From Synergistaceae bacterium (GTDB lineage: Bacteria > Synergistota > Synergistia > Synergistales > Aminobacteriaceae): a DNA stretch of 64,000 nucleotides. Below, piece after piece: positions 8,108-17,047 of the stretch. The position numbers and the translations under genes were made by a program. The DNA is taken from contig JAFYBQ010000037.1 of assembly GCA_017540085.1 (NCBI GenBank), positions 1-64,000 on the forward strand, read 5' to 3'. The notes below the pieces were generated by a model. The model did not search any database, was not told the origin of the DNA, and saw only the letters and a list, made by a program, of their open reading frames with translations. Each line of letters begins with the position of its first letter. Position 1 is the first letter of the stretch.

Positions 8108-9793
8108 ATGGAAGAAGAAAATTCTTTGCTAAGAAAGCTGCTGATTCTTTGGCACGGGCGGAAATTTATATTATCATTGACAATCATCGCCGCTGTGATT
8201 TCGCTGGCCTATGCATTTTACCTCCCGCTTATCTATAAGGCTGACTGCAATTTTATTCCCCCGAACCAGTACATGAACAAACTCGGAGTATTCGTTAGCC
8301 TCCAAGATCAAAGCGACAGGGTCGGAGGACTCTCAAACCAGTCTGTAGTGGCTGAGTCCGTTACAAGCAGCCAGATGATTATGGGACTCATGAAGCAAAA
8401 TTCAGTGCTTGACGCAATAACAGATCGCTTTTCCCTGATGGAAGTGTACAAACAGAAATCACGAGGAAAAATGCGCGAGTACATCGTGAAAAAACTTCTT
8501 GAGCTTGAGGAAGATGCCAAGAGCGGAATAATCACTGTCGGATTTCTTGACGAGAATCCCAAGAGAGCCGCAGATATAGCCAATGCTTTTGTTGAGATTT
8601 TGCAGGACAAAATAGTTTCGCTGGCACGGCATGACGCGGAGCAGAAGAGAATATTTTTTGAGAAACAGCTATTTAATGCCCGGCTTTATCTCGACAAAGT
8701 GCAGAATGAACTTATCGAGTATCAGGAAAAACTCGGCGGAGTAACTATCCCCCGCGCACAAATGGAAGCAACATTGCGCTCAATCACAGACCTTCGGCAG
8801 AACATCGCGGCAAAGCAGGCGGAAATCTCAGCGATGAGAACCTATGCCCCGTCAACAAACCCTAAACTCCGGGCGGCAATCTCACAGCTTGAGACGATGA
8901 CGAAAGAGCTTGAGCGGCTCGAAGCAGTCCAGCGTGACTCAAACCCTCAATTAGGCGTGGAATATCACCGCTATGAGACGAGGGTCAACACGGCCTCAAG
9001 AAATTATGACTCCATCATGAGAAAACTTGAGGAAGCCCGGATTGATGAGTCTCAGACGTTCTTTCAGCTCCAGATTGTAGAGTATGCCTCCCCGCCGGAT
9101 ATGAAGTACAAGCCCAGCCGCGCAAGGATAGTAATTCTTGGGACATTTATCGGCTTCCTTCTTGGGTGCTTCTGGGTGGTATTCGCAGATTTCCGCAAAG
9201 GACTCAAAAAGGCCGTTAGGGAATATTCAGAGAAGAACCCCGAAATTTTCACGGACTCCGAAATTCCACAAAGCCATGAAGTTATCCCCGGCCATGACGG
9301 AGACAGCCCCGGATTTTTTCGGCGTGTTATGGTCGTTGCGCCTGTCCTGCTGTTTATGGCGGTCATTGCGCTTCTGACGTTCCAGCCCCCGGAGGGAAGC
9401 GATCTTCTTACGGCGAAATTTCAGATGCTTGCGTCTCACTTTCTGGGCGGGAATGTTCCTGCGTGGATTTCCGACAAGCTCATACTGCGGTCAGTGATTC
9501 ATTTCTTCCTGTACCTACCATTAGGTGCGGCGGTGTATTACGTGCTTAGGCGGTTCGGCGTTCGGGGAGTCAGGGCAGTGATTCCGGCTGTGATGATTTC
9601 GGGGGCGTTCGGTCTTGCTGACGAGGCCGTGAAGATGTTTCTTCCCGGGCGTGAGTTCGATTTTGCTGACTGGCTTATGGACATGGCCGGGAGCTTTGTG
9701 GGCGTGATTATTGCGGCGGCTCTGGGCTTCCTGTATTCACTGCTTCACAGTAAGAAGGAAAATGCACTAAATGAAGGGGGCATATCAGCGTGA
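8108..9793 (+). CDS. Wzz-type chain-length determinant fused to a VanZ-like domain
   Basis: An N-terminal Wzz domain starts with a membrane helix (~residues 18-38). A long periplasmic coiled coil follows (~170-290, rich in Glu, Arg, Gln), then a second helix (~330-350) after the proline-containing PPDMKYKPSRAR. These proteins set the chain length of surface polysaccharides. After a short linker, four more hydrophobic helices (~410-555) with DEAVKMFLPGREFDFADW match the VanZ-like family. No kinase domain is present. The start at ATG 8108 is a compromise, since neither it nor the GTG at 8090 has a clear ribosome site. It is the first gene of the polysaccharide operon, and its stop overlaps the next start (GTGA). 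Confidence 0.85.
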   Translation: MEEENSLLRKLLILWHGRKFILSLTIIAAVISLAYAFYLPLIYKADCNFIPPNQYMNKLGVFVSLQDQSDRVGGLSNQSVVAESVTSSQMIMGLMKQNSVLDAITDRFSLMEVYKQKSRGKMREYIVKKLLELEEDAKSGIITVGFLDENPKRAADIANAFVEILQDKIVSLARHDAEQKRIFFEKQLFNARLYLDKVQNELIEYQEKLGGVTIPRAQMEATLRSITDLRQNIAAKQAEISAMRTYAPSTNPKLRAAISQLETMTKELERLEAVQRDSNPQLGVEYHRYETRVNTASRNYDSIMRKLEEARIDESQTFFQLQIVEYASPPDMKYKPSRARIVILGTFIGFLLGCFWVVFADFRKGLKKAVREYSEKNPEIFTDSEIPQSHEVIPGHDGDSPGFFRRVMVVAPVLLFMAVIALLTFQPPEGSDLLTAKFQMLASHFLGGNVPAWISDKLILRSVIHFFLYLPLGAAVYYVLRRFGVRGVRAVIPAVMISGAFGLADEAVKMFLPGREFDFADWLMDMAGSFVGVIIAAALGFLYSLLHSKKENALNEGGISA

Positions 9794-10929
9794 AAATTCT
9801 TCACATAGCACACGCATATTATCCTCATGTCGGAGGGGTTGAGACTTCAGCAAGGCAGATTGCCGAGGGAAGCGCGGCGCGGGGTCATGAAGTAACAATG
9901 CTCTGTTTTGACGATAAGAACGAGAAAGAGGTCGTAAACGGCGTAAATGTCATTAGGGTAAAGCCTCTGTTCAGAGTCGGGAGCGCGTCAATTTCATGGC
10001 GTTATTTCCGAGAATATATGAGACTCTCAAAGGACGCGGACATCATTCACTTCCATGTGCCGAATCCAATGGGCGAGCTTCCTTTCTGCCTTCTGAAACG
10101 CGGAAAAGCCCGGACGCTCTGCACGTATCATCTTGACCCCGTGAGGCCGAAAGCGTTTGTGTTCCTGTACACGCGCCTGCTAAACTTGTTCATGAAGAAG
10201 GTTGATGTGATATGCCCTACATCGCCGTACTATATAGTGTCGTCAAAAATCATCGAGAACTATCTCGAAAAGTGCCGGACTATTCCTCTTGGCGTTGATG
10301 TGAAAAGTTTTCAGAATGTATCAGCCGAAAAAATCGCCGAGGCCGAAAAAGTCGTGTCAACCCTCAAAAGGCCGAGAATATTATTCTGCGGAAGGTTCGC
10401 ATACTTCAAGGGGATTCCGACTCTGCTTGACGCGATGACATTTCTGCCGGAATATTCGCTTGTGATGGTCGGAGACGGCAAGAAGCGTCCTGAGACAGAG
10501 GAACAGATTGACAGACTCGGACTCCGCGACAGGGTGATACTTGCGGGAATGCAGACGGGAGAATTTTACCGGGCATTCTTCCATGTGGCTGACATTTTCG
10601 CGTTCCCGTCAACATGGCCGGAGTCTTTCGGGATTGTCGGAATAGAGGCACTTGCGGCAGGGCTTCCGATTGTTACGACAGAGATTTGGGCGGGGTCATC
10701 GTACTACAATGAAGACGGCAAAACGGGAATCATTGTCCCCCCGCAAGACCCTCACGCCCTAGCCGAGGCAATCAGAACGATACTCAGCAACCCGGAAATG
10801 CACAAAACAATGTCTGAGAACGCAAGAATACGCGCTGACAAATTCGCCATTGAGAGAATGCCGGAGCGTTATGAGGAAGTATATTCATTCCTGATGAGGA
10901 AAAATGAGCATAAAGACTCTAATCAATAA
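9790..10929 (+). CDS. Glycosyltransferase family 4
   Basis: This 379-residue GT-B enzyme carries the N-terminal glycine loop HVGGVET of GT4 and the C-terminal donor-site motif PESFGIVGIEALAAGLPIV with the E-x7-E pair. The mid-region RILFCGRFAYFKGIPTLLDA starts the second Rossmann fold. It should transfer a sugar from a nucleotide donor to a growing cell-surface glycan on the cytoplasmic face. Donor and acceptor cannot be deduced. It begins with GTG overlapping the stop of the Wzz gene, and its end overlaps the next gene by 26 nt. Confidence 0.9.
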   Translation: MKILHIAHAYYPHVGGVETSARQIAEGSAARGHEVTMLCFDDKNEKEVVNGVNVIRVKPLFRVGSASISWRYFREYMRLSKDADIIHFHVPNPMGELPFCLLKRGKARTLCTYHLDPVRPKAFVFLYTRLLNLFMKKVDVICPTSPYYIVSSKIIENYLEKCRTIPLGVDVKSFQNVSAEKIAEAEKVVSTLKRPRILFCGRFAYFKGIPTLLDAMTFLPEYSLVMVGDGKKRPETEEQIDRLGLRDRVILAGMQTGEFYRAFFHVADIFAFPSTWPESFGIVGIEALAAGLPIVTTEIWAGSSYYNEDGKTGIIVPPQDPHALAEAIRTILSNPEMHKTMSENARIRADKFAIERMPERYEEVYSFLMRKNEHKDSNQ

Positions 10930-12076
10930 AGCCCTTATAGCCTCTGACGCATTATTGAGGGCGGCTCTTAGGCGGAAAAGGAAAACAGCTCTCGGCAAAG
11001 TGCTGGTGATATTTCAGCAGGCTTTAGGAGATGCGGTGCTGATTAGTGATTCGCTGAGGGAGTACCCGAAAATTTTCGCGGGCTATGATGTCGTGTTCGT
11101 TGCGCGTCCGTCTATAATCAAATTCCTGAAAGACGTAATGCCCGGTGCTGACGGCCTGAATTTTGAGGCTATCGACTTCAAGCGATTCATTGAGGATTAC
11201 GGGTATTACCGGGAAATCTCCGGGAAATACAGAGGGTCGGCGGAAATTCTGATAGTGCCAGCGTCGACTCCTTCAGCCGAAATATTTTCATGCGCCAATG
11301 ATTCGCCCCGTAAAATTGCCTCAGTTCGTCCCACAGACATAAAAAGCTCCCTGCTAATGTTCCTCCTGTCAAAACTATCATACACCGAAAAAATCAGGCC
11401 CGACAAAAACGAGATGACATTACAGCGGCACCGTCAGTTAATCCATTATCTTGGGAACAGGGATTTTCTTGCCAGACTCCCGCGTCTGAAGCATGAGCCG
11501 AAAATCATCGCGGAGGATCATTACTGCGTCATCTGCGCCGGAGCATCAAAGCCCGAAAGATGGTGGCCCGCCGAGCGTTTCGCGGAAATTGCAGACTTTC
11601 TGAATGATACGTACAACATGAATGTTCACCTTTGCGGAGGACAGAATGAGGCCGAAATCGCAGAAAAAGTACAGTCCCTAGTGAAACATCCTGAGAGAGT
11701 AATAAATCATGTAGGGGCTACGAGTTTCGCGGAATGGTCATCAATCGTACAGCATTCAGATTTAGTTGTGGCAAATGACAGCGCAACAGCACACCTTGCC
11801 GCCGTACACAGGGTGAAAACTGTCTGTATAATAGGCGCGTATGAGTTCGTCATATTCCCGTACAAGGTTGATGTTCTTGAAGACGGAGACCGCCTGCCCC
11901 TTTGCGTGTATCATCACATGCCCTGCGAATATTGCCGGGACAAGGGATATTTTTCCGGATGCCTCAACAGTGAGTGCTTGAAGCGGCTAAATGAGGGGAA
12001 ATGCGCGCTGTGTATTGACGCTGTTACGGCTGATGACGTAAAAAACGCGATAATCAAAATCATGAAAGAAGGATAA
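10904..12076 (+). CDS. Glycosyltransferase family 9 (heptosyltransferase-like)
   Basis: A 390-residue GT9 protein: the N-terminal half has KVLVIFQQALGDAVL, and the C-terminal half has GASKPERWWPAERFAE and the NDSATAHLAA motif of ADP-heptose:LPS heptosyltransferases. A cysteine-rich tail (CEYC, CLNSEC, CALC) resembles a metal-binding end seen in some GT9 proteins. It sits directly upstream of the ADP-heptose synthesis genes, so use of a heptose donor is the natural guess. It overlaps the preceding glycosyltransferase gene. Confidence 0.85.
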   Translation: MSIKTLINKALIASDALLRAALRRKRKTALGKVLVIFQQALGDAVLISDSLREYPKIFAGYDVVFVARPSIIKFLKDVMPGADGLNFEAIDFKRFIEDYGYYREISGKYRGSAEILIVPASTPSAEIFSCANDSPRKIASVRPTDIKSSLLMFLLSKLSYTEKIRPDKNEMTLQRHRQLIHYLGNRDFLARLPRLKHEPKIIAEDHYCVICAGASKPERWWPAERFAEIADFLNDTYNMNVHLCGGQNEAEIAEKVQSLVKHPERVINHVGATSFAEWSSIVQHSDLVVANDSATAHLAAVHRVKTVCIIGAYEFVIFPYKVDVLEDGDRLPLCVYHHMPCEYCRDKGYFSGCLNSECLKRLNEGKCALCIDAVTADDVKNAIIKIMKEG

Positions 12077-12079
12077 ATT

Positions 12080-13525
12080 TTGCCAGCTTCATTGAATGAC
12101 ATAAAGCCCGGAAAAATTCTAGTTGCCGGGGATATTATGCTTGACACATATTACACCGGGGACATCAAAAGAATATCCCCTGAAGCCCCCGTGCCTGTGT
12201 TCAGGAAGGAAAAAGAGCGCAGTGTTCTCGGAGGAGCGGCCAACGTTGCGGCCAACCTCGACGCGGCAGAGCAGAAAGTCTACATGATGTCCGTTGTCGG
12301 GAATGATGACGCGGGCAGTGAGCTTGCCGAAAGATTCGCCAGGATGGGAATTGATACGGAGCTGATATTCAGGCTTGAGGACAGGAAAACGACCGTCAAA
12401 ACGCGCTTCCTTGCGGGAAATAATCAGCAGGTTATACGGATGGACGTTGAAGACTCCCAGCCCATAAGCGAAAATCTCTGCGCTGAAATGCTCGCCCGTC
12501 TCAAAGAAAAAATGTCGGCGGAAAATTTCAGCATCGTTCTTTTGTCGGACTACATGAAAGGACTCCTGACTTACGATTTCACGCAGGGGGTAATAAAACT
12601 CGCGAATGAGGCAAATATCCCCGCATTTGTTGACGTGAAAGATCCCAAAATAGAGAAATACAGCGGGGCGTTCCTTCTCAAACCGAATTTGAACGAGCTG
12701 CGGACTCTCACGGGGATTAACGCGCAGACCGACGACGAAATCATACAGGCCGCCGAATTTCTCCGCGTAAAGGGGAATCATAAGTACGTCCTTGCTACCT
12801 GCGGGCCTCGCGGGATGGTTCTTGCGGGCGAAAATGAGTCGTACTTCATAAAGTCAACAGCTCAGGAAGTTTTTGACGTTACAGGCGCGGGCGACACGAC
12901 AATAGCATATCTCGCCGCGTGCATGGCCAACGGTTTCGACATGCATACATGCGTTGACATCGCCAACACTGCCGCGGGGATTCAGGTCTCAAAAGTCGGA
13001 ACGTCATTAGTCTACTGGCGTGAAGTAAGAAGCGCAATGAGCCGCAAAGCCATCCATGTAGACGAGAAATTATTGACGGGGAAAGCCCTTCAGACCTTCA
13101 GGAAAACACACGAGGAGCAGAGAGTCGTATTCACAAACGGGTGCTTTGACATTCTCCACGCCGGACACGTGAAATATCTCCGCGAGGCCGCAAAGCTCGG
13201 TGAGGTTCTCGTTGTCGGACTCAACAGCGACTCTTCCGTAAAACGCCTCAAAGGTGAATCCCGCCCGATAAACTCACAGAATGACAGAGCCGAAATTTTG
13301 TGCGCCCTCGGATTCGTCGACTATGTTGTGATATTCGAGGAAGATACCCCGCTGAACCTGATTCAGGTCATACAGCCCGATGTACTCGTGAAGGGCGGCG
13401 ACTATACCCCGGACAAAGTTGTGGGCGCGGACTTTGTGAAATCACGCGGAGGGGAATTGTTCCTTATTCCGTTTGTAGAGGGAAAATCAACAACTAACAT
13501 TATCAGAAAGATTGAGGCAATGTAA
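12080..13525 (+). CDS. hldE: Bifunctional heptose 7-phosphate kinase / heptose 1-phosphate adenylyltransferase
   Basis: Residues ~1-325 are a PfkB-family kinase with LGGAANVAANL and the catalytic FDVTGAGDT. Residues ~345-481 are a nucleotidyltransferase with NGCFDILHAGHVKYL (HxGH) and the distal GKSTTNII. Together they phosphorylate D-glycero-D-manno-heptose 7-phosphate at C1, and then, after GmhB acts, attach AMP to give ADP-heptose. The length (481) equals the usual fused HldE. The start is TTG at 12080 after AAGGA. The gene abuts gmhA and gmhB, completing three of the four classical steps; the HldD epimerase is not in the window. Confidence 0.95.
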   Translation: MPASLNDIKPGKILVAGDIMLDTYYTGDIKRISPEAPVPVFRKEKERSVLGGAANVAANLDAAEQKVYMMSVVGNDDAGSELAERFARMGIDTELIFRLEDRKTTVKTRFLAGNNQQVIRMDVEDSQPISENLCAEMLARLKEKMSAENFSIVLLSDYMKGLLTYDFTQGVIKLANEANIPAFVDVKDPKIEKYSGAFLLKPNLNELRTLTGINAQTDDEIIQAAEFLRVKGNHKYVLATCGPRGMVLAGENESYFIKSTAQEVFDVTGAGDTTIAYLAACMANGFDMHTCVDIANTAAGIQVSKVGTSLVYWREVRSAMSRKAIHVDEKLLTGKALQTFRKTHEEQRVVFTNGCFDILHAGHVKYLREAAKLGEVLVVGLNSDSSVKRLKGESRPINSQNDRAEILCALGFVDYVVIFEEDTPLNLIQVIQPDVLVKGGDYTPDKVVGADFVKSRGGELFLIPFVEGKSTTNIIRKIEAM

Positions 13526-13526
13526 C

Positions 13527-14108
13527 ATGCACGAATTAATATGCGAAAGAATCAACGACAGCATAAAGCTGAAGCAGTCCCTCCTGAATGACTCTGCCCT
13601 TCTCGAAAATATTTCCCGCACCGCAGATGAGATTGTTACATGTATCAGGAACGGCGGAAAATTAATCCTCTGCGGGAACGGCGGTTCAGCCTCGGACGCT
13701 CTCCACTTTGCCGGGGAAATTGTCGGCAGATTCCAGAAGGAGCGCACCCCGTGGCCTGCTGTCGTCCTGAATGCTGACGTTGCGACAATGACAGCAATCG
13801 CCAATGATTACTCGTATGATGACATGTTCGCACGCCAGGCGGAAGCACACGCCCAAGCCGGGGACATCCTCATAGGCATAAGCACGAGCGGAAATTCTGA
13901 GAACGTTCTCCGGGCGGTGAGGGCGGCAAAGTCAAAAGGCGCGAAAACTGTAGCCCTTCTCGGCAAAGACGGCGGAAAAATCGCTCATGAGGCAGATTAC
14001 CCGCTCATAGTCCGCCATAATGTTACGGCGCGTGTTCAGGAGTGCCACATCTGTATCATTCACATACTCTGCGAGATTGCCGAAAACATTTTAGCCGATG
14101 GGAAATAG
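13527..14108 (+). CDS. gmhA: Sedoheptulose 7-phosphate isomerase
   Basis: A 193-residue SIS-fold enzyme with CGNGGSASDALHFAGE near the N-terminus, the second SIS motif GISTSGNSENVLRA, and the C-terminal EC-HICIIHILCE helix typical of GmhA. It converts sedoheptulose 7-phosphate to D-glycero-D-manno-heptose 7-phosphate, the first step toward ADP-heptose. ATG 13527 is preferred because GAGG lies 9 nt upstream; an earlier TTG in frame has no site. It begins 1 nt after hldE and overlaps gmhB by 11 nt. Confidence 0.95.
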   Translation: MHELICERINDSIKLKQSLLNDSALLENISRTADEIVTCIRNGGKLILCGNGGSASDALHFAGEIVGRFQKERTPWPAVVLNADVATMTAIANDYSYDDMFARQAEAHAQAGDILIGISTSGNSENVLRAVRAAKSKGAKTVALLGKDGGKIAHEADYPLIVRHNVTARVQECHICIIHILCEIAENILADGK

Positions 14109-14637
14109 GGCGGTATTTCTTGACCGGGACGGGACAATCAACGCCGACAAGAATTATCTGTACAGGGCGGAGGATTTCGAGTTCCTTCCCGGGGCTGTTG
14201 AGGCTCTGAAACTGTTGCAGGACTCCGGCTATCTTCTCATCATCATCACTAACCAGTCGGGAATAGCGCGAGGGTATTACACTGAGGACGACTTCAGGAC
14301 TCTCACCGAATGGATGTTAGGCAGACTCAAAGAAGCGGGCGTGAATATCGCGAGGGTATATTACTGTCCGCACCTGCCTGACGCAAAAATCCAGGAGTAC
14401 CGCAAAATCTGCACATGCCGGAAGCCTGAGACAGGACTTTTTGAGCAGGCAATAAGGGATTACGATATTGACATGGCCAGAAGCTATGCCATAGGGGACA
14501 AGATGAGGGACTGCGCCATATGTGAAAAGACTCCGTGCAGGGGATTTCTTATCGGCGGAAAATCTGACAGCGAAAGAGTCAAAACAGTCTCAAGCCTTCT
14601 TGAAGCGGCGAAAATCATAACAGGCGGTGAATCCTAA
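14098..14637 (+). CDS. gmhB: Heptose 1,7-bisphosphate 7-phosphatase
   Basis: A 179-residue HAD phosphatase. The nucleophile motif is FLDRDGTIN (~residues 7-15), motif II lies in ITNQSGIARGYY, motif III is the lysine in CRKPETG and motif IV is GDKMRD. The zinc loop (CPH ... CTC) matches GmhB. It removes the C7 phosphate from heptose 1,7-bisphosphate between the two HldE activities. It overlaps gmhA and touches the following GT9 gene at TAATG, so the heptose genes are one transcription unit. Confidence 0.94.
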   Translation: MGNRAVFLDRDGTINADKNYLYRAEDFEFLPGAVEALKLLQDSGYLLIIITNQSGIARGYYTEDDFRTLTEWMLGRLKEAGVNIARVYYCPHLPDAKIQEYRKICTCRKPETGLFEQAIRDYDIDMARSYAIGDKMRDCAICEKTPCRGFLIGGKSDSERVKTVSSLLEAAKIITGGES

Positions 14638-15707
14638 TGAACGTATTAATCTGCACAGGGCCGGGGATCGGCGACATGGCGCAGAAATTGCCGATGGCCT
14701 CGGCGATTAAGTCGCAGTACCCGGACGCTAATATAGACTTCATCATGAACAGGCCCCCGCAGAATTGGACAGCCCGAAACCAAGTATCGCAGGACGTGAA
14801 CATTCAGGTTTTGCAGTGCCAGCCCTATGTGAGAAATTTATACTGGTACAACGTGAGGCACCCGTTACACTGCGCGAAATTGCTGTTTCAGCTCAGAATG
14901 AATCATTATGACCTCGGATTTGACCGGGACAGCGGAATAAACAACAGGGGAAAGAGGCCATCATTATGGATGTACCGCATAATGAGATGGGGGGGCGTGA
15001 AGAAAATCGCGGGCTACCTGAAGGATTATGCCGACATTTTTGTTGATGTCCCCGAAAGGACTCACTTTCTCGAACGCGACAGGCTCACCCTTAACGCCGC
15101 AGGAATCACAGCTCCCATGACAATAAAGACGATTGATGAGTCAAAACTTGATTTCAGTTTTCCGGGCTGTGAAAGACTGCGGGAGTCCCAGAAAATTGTC
15201 GGGCTTTCTGTCGGCACTAATTCTTATCCTTGGACGCTAGGCGGAAAAACAATCATGTACGATGTAAAGTCATGGCCCTATGAGAAATGGCGGGAGCTTG
15301 CCGGAATGCTGGCGGAGAAAAATATTGATGTCGTTATTCTCGGAGGCAAAAAGGAAATGAATGAGCTTGCCGAGAAAAATATAACTTTCCCCGAAAATGA
15401 ACATATACATAACCTCATAGGACAAACGACGCTGAAACAGAGTCTTGCGGTTCTGAGTCTCTGCTCTCTTGCTGTCGGTGCTGAGGGCGGAATGATGCAC
15501 TGCGCTTCCGGGCTTGGCGTGAAAACGCTGACGGTATTCGGAGGGTCAGACTATAAGATATGGACTCCTGCCGGAGGGGACATAGTGAGCTTGAATCTTC
15601 CCTGCTCCCCGTGCTTCTCCACACAGCGGGCGGCCGAATGCAAATATCACAGGTGCCTTGAGGAAATCGGCACTGATACAGTTTTCCGCAGGATTATGGA
15701 GCTATGA
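14637..15707 (+). CDS. Glycosyltransferase family 9 protein
   Basis: A second GT9-type protein of 356 residues: N-terminal ICTGPGIGDMAQKLPMASAI, C-terminal EGGMMHCASGLGVKTLTVFGG and a cysteine cluster (CSPCFSTQRAAECKYHRCL). The classic D-x-A-x-x-H-L segment is replaced by EGGMMHCA, so it is more distant from heptosyltransferases than the gene at 10904. It probably adds a heptose or related sugar during core or surface-glycan assembly. Its stop overlaps the next start (ATGA). Confidence 0.8.
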   Translation: MNVLICTGPGIGDMAQKLPMASAIKSQYPDANIDFIMNRPPQNWTARNQVSQDVNIQVLQCQPYVRNLYWYNVRHPLHCAKLLFQLRMNHYDLGFDRDSGINNRGKRPSLWMYRIMRWGGVKKIAGYLKDYADIFVDVPERTHFLERDRLTLNAAGITAPMTIKTIDESKLDFSFPGCERLRESQKIVGLSVGTNSYPWTLGGKTIMYDVKSWPYEKWRELAGMLAEKNIDVVILGGKKEMNELAEKNITFPENEHIHNLIGQTTLKQSLAVLSLCSLAVGAEGGMMHCASGLGVKTLTVFGGSDYKIWTPAGGDIVSLNLPCSPCFSTQRAAECKYHRCLEEIGTDTVFRRIMEL

Positions 15708-17026
15708 CGAATCTATACATACTCATGTGGATTTACCTGGTGTACTTGGGAGTGTCATTCTGGCTTTTCGGGTATAATTTCATGTCTCCGAGCGTTGTTT
15801 TCTTTGTGTCAATGTCAATAATGCTGTGTGTTGCGTATTATGCCGCAAACAATATGCAGATGCTTTTCGCGATAAACATGCAGACGTTCACAATTTTTGC
15901 GTGGGGCGGTTTCTTTTTTCTCGCGGCCGAGTTCATGGTTTACGCGGGGCAGGCCGTAAGGTGTTTTCGGAATGCTCCCCTTGTCCCGCAGGATATGCCC
16001 GCAAAGCCTGAGCCGCTTTTCATACACTGGCAGATACAGGTGTCTGCGATGATATTTCTCGCGGTGTCCTGTGTTTTAGCGTTTGCTGTACTCTACATGA
16101 ACACCGGCGGCATAACACTACACGCAAAGATGAAAGAATTTAGGTCGCTTCTGTTTTATCATCCTGAAAACATAAAATACCTTTTCATCATCGCGCAGCT
16201 GTACAAGGTGAATCTTGTGATCTCCAATCTTTTCGGCTATGTCATGCTCTATAATATGACAGTCTGCAATATCCCGGCAAGAAAATTACTAGTGCTTCTG
16301 GCGTGCGTGATGCTTTACGCAATTTTCAGCGTATTTTACACATGCGCCCGGCAGTCGTTCATGGAAGTGTGGCTTTGCATGGCCATGATGTATATCACAA
16401 TCAACATGAGGCCGGGAGGAAAGGAGAAAATATTTAAGTTTGTGTTAAAGTTAATACCAGTACTGATTCTCACGGCTTCGTTCTTCACTGCTATGGGAGT
16501 TCTTGTCGGACGTAATAAAACTACAACTAAGAGCAGCTCACTGCAGTTTGTTGAATACCTATCCGGGGGGCTTTACTCGTTCAACCTTCATGTAGACAAT
16601 GGGGCATCATCAAAATATTTCGGGCAGTCGACCTTCTCATACGTCTACCTGATTCCCCAACATTTGGGATTAATGCCTAAATTTGAAAACGACAAGTTTA
16701 TAGGCAAGTTTGAATTATACGGGAACATGGTAACGATTTTCGGCAGGTGGCATGAGGATTTCGGAGCTGTCGGAGTTTGTGTGATGGCCTGCATAGTGTC
16801 AACACTGTACTCTCTCGTATTCTACAGAAAATTAATATACTCAGAAAACCAAAGCCGGGAGCATCATTTGACCCGGATATATTACTGCCAGTTCATGACG
16901 GGGCTTATGTGGGCGGGAACGGATGATCGTGTATGCGCGCTTTTTACAGCGCAGAGCGTTGTATTCTTAGCATTGACGGCCATTCTCTACAAGATTCTTG
17001 TCGTAGGCAGATTCAAACTGGCATAA
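15704..17026 (+). CDS. Polytopic membrane protein, likely oligosaccharide repeat-unit polymerase (Wzy-like)
   Basis: A 440-residue protein with about ten to twelve hydrophobic segments and a large loop near residues 270-330. That layout is usual for Wzy polymerases and O-antigen ligases, which share almost no sequence. It lies between a glycosyltransferase and a Wzx-like flippase and follows a Wzz gene, so polymerisation of the polysaccharide made by this operon is the best guess. A ligase role is the alternative. Confidence 0.6.
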   Translation: MTNLYILMWIYLVYLGVSFWLFGYNFMSPSVVFFVSMSIMLCVAYYAANNMQMLFAINMQTFTIFAWGGFFFLAAEFMVYAGQAVRCFRNAPLVPQDMPAKPEPLFIHWQIQVSAMIFLAVSCVLAFAVLYMNTGGITLHAKMKEFRSLLFYHPENIKYLFIIAQLYKVNLVISNLFGYVMLYNMTVCNIPARKLLVLLACVMLYAIFSVFYTCARQSFMEVWLCMAMMYITINMRPGGKEKIFKFVLKLIPVLILTASFFTAMGVLVGRNKTTTKSSSLQFVEYLSGGLYSFNLHVDNGASSKYFGQSTFSYVYLIPQHLGLMPKFENDKFIGKFELYGNMVTIFGRWHEDFGAVGVCVMACIVSTLYSLVFYRKLIYSENQSREHHLTRIYYCQFMTGLMWAGTDDRVCALFTAQSVVFLALTAILYKILVVGRFKLA

Positions 17027-17047
17027 ACCGCAGGAGGCTTTATTCAC

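Noticed and set aside
12119-12781. 220-codon frame antisense to hldE
   Set aside because: It lies wholly opposite a well-conserved gene, has no recognisable motif and looks like a mirror of biased codon use.
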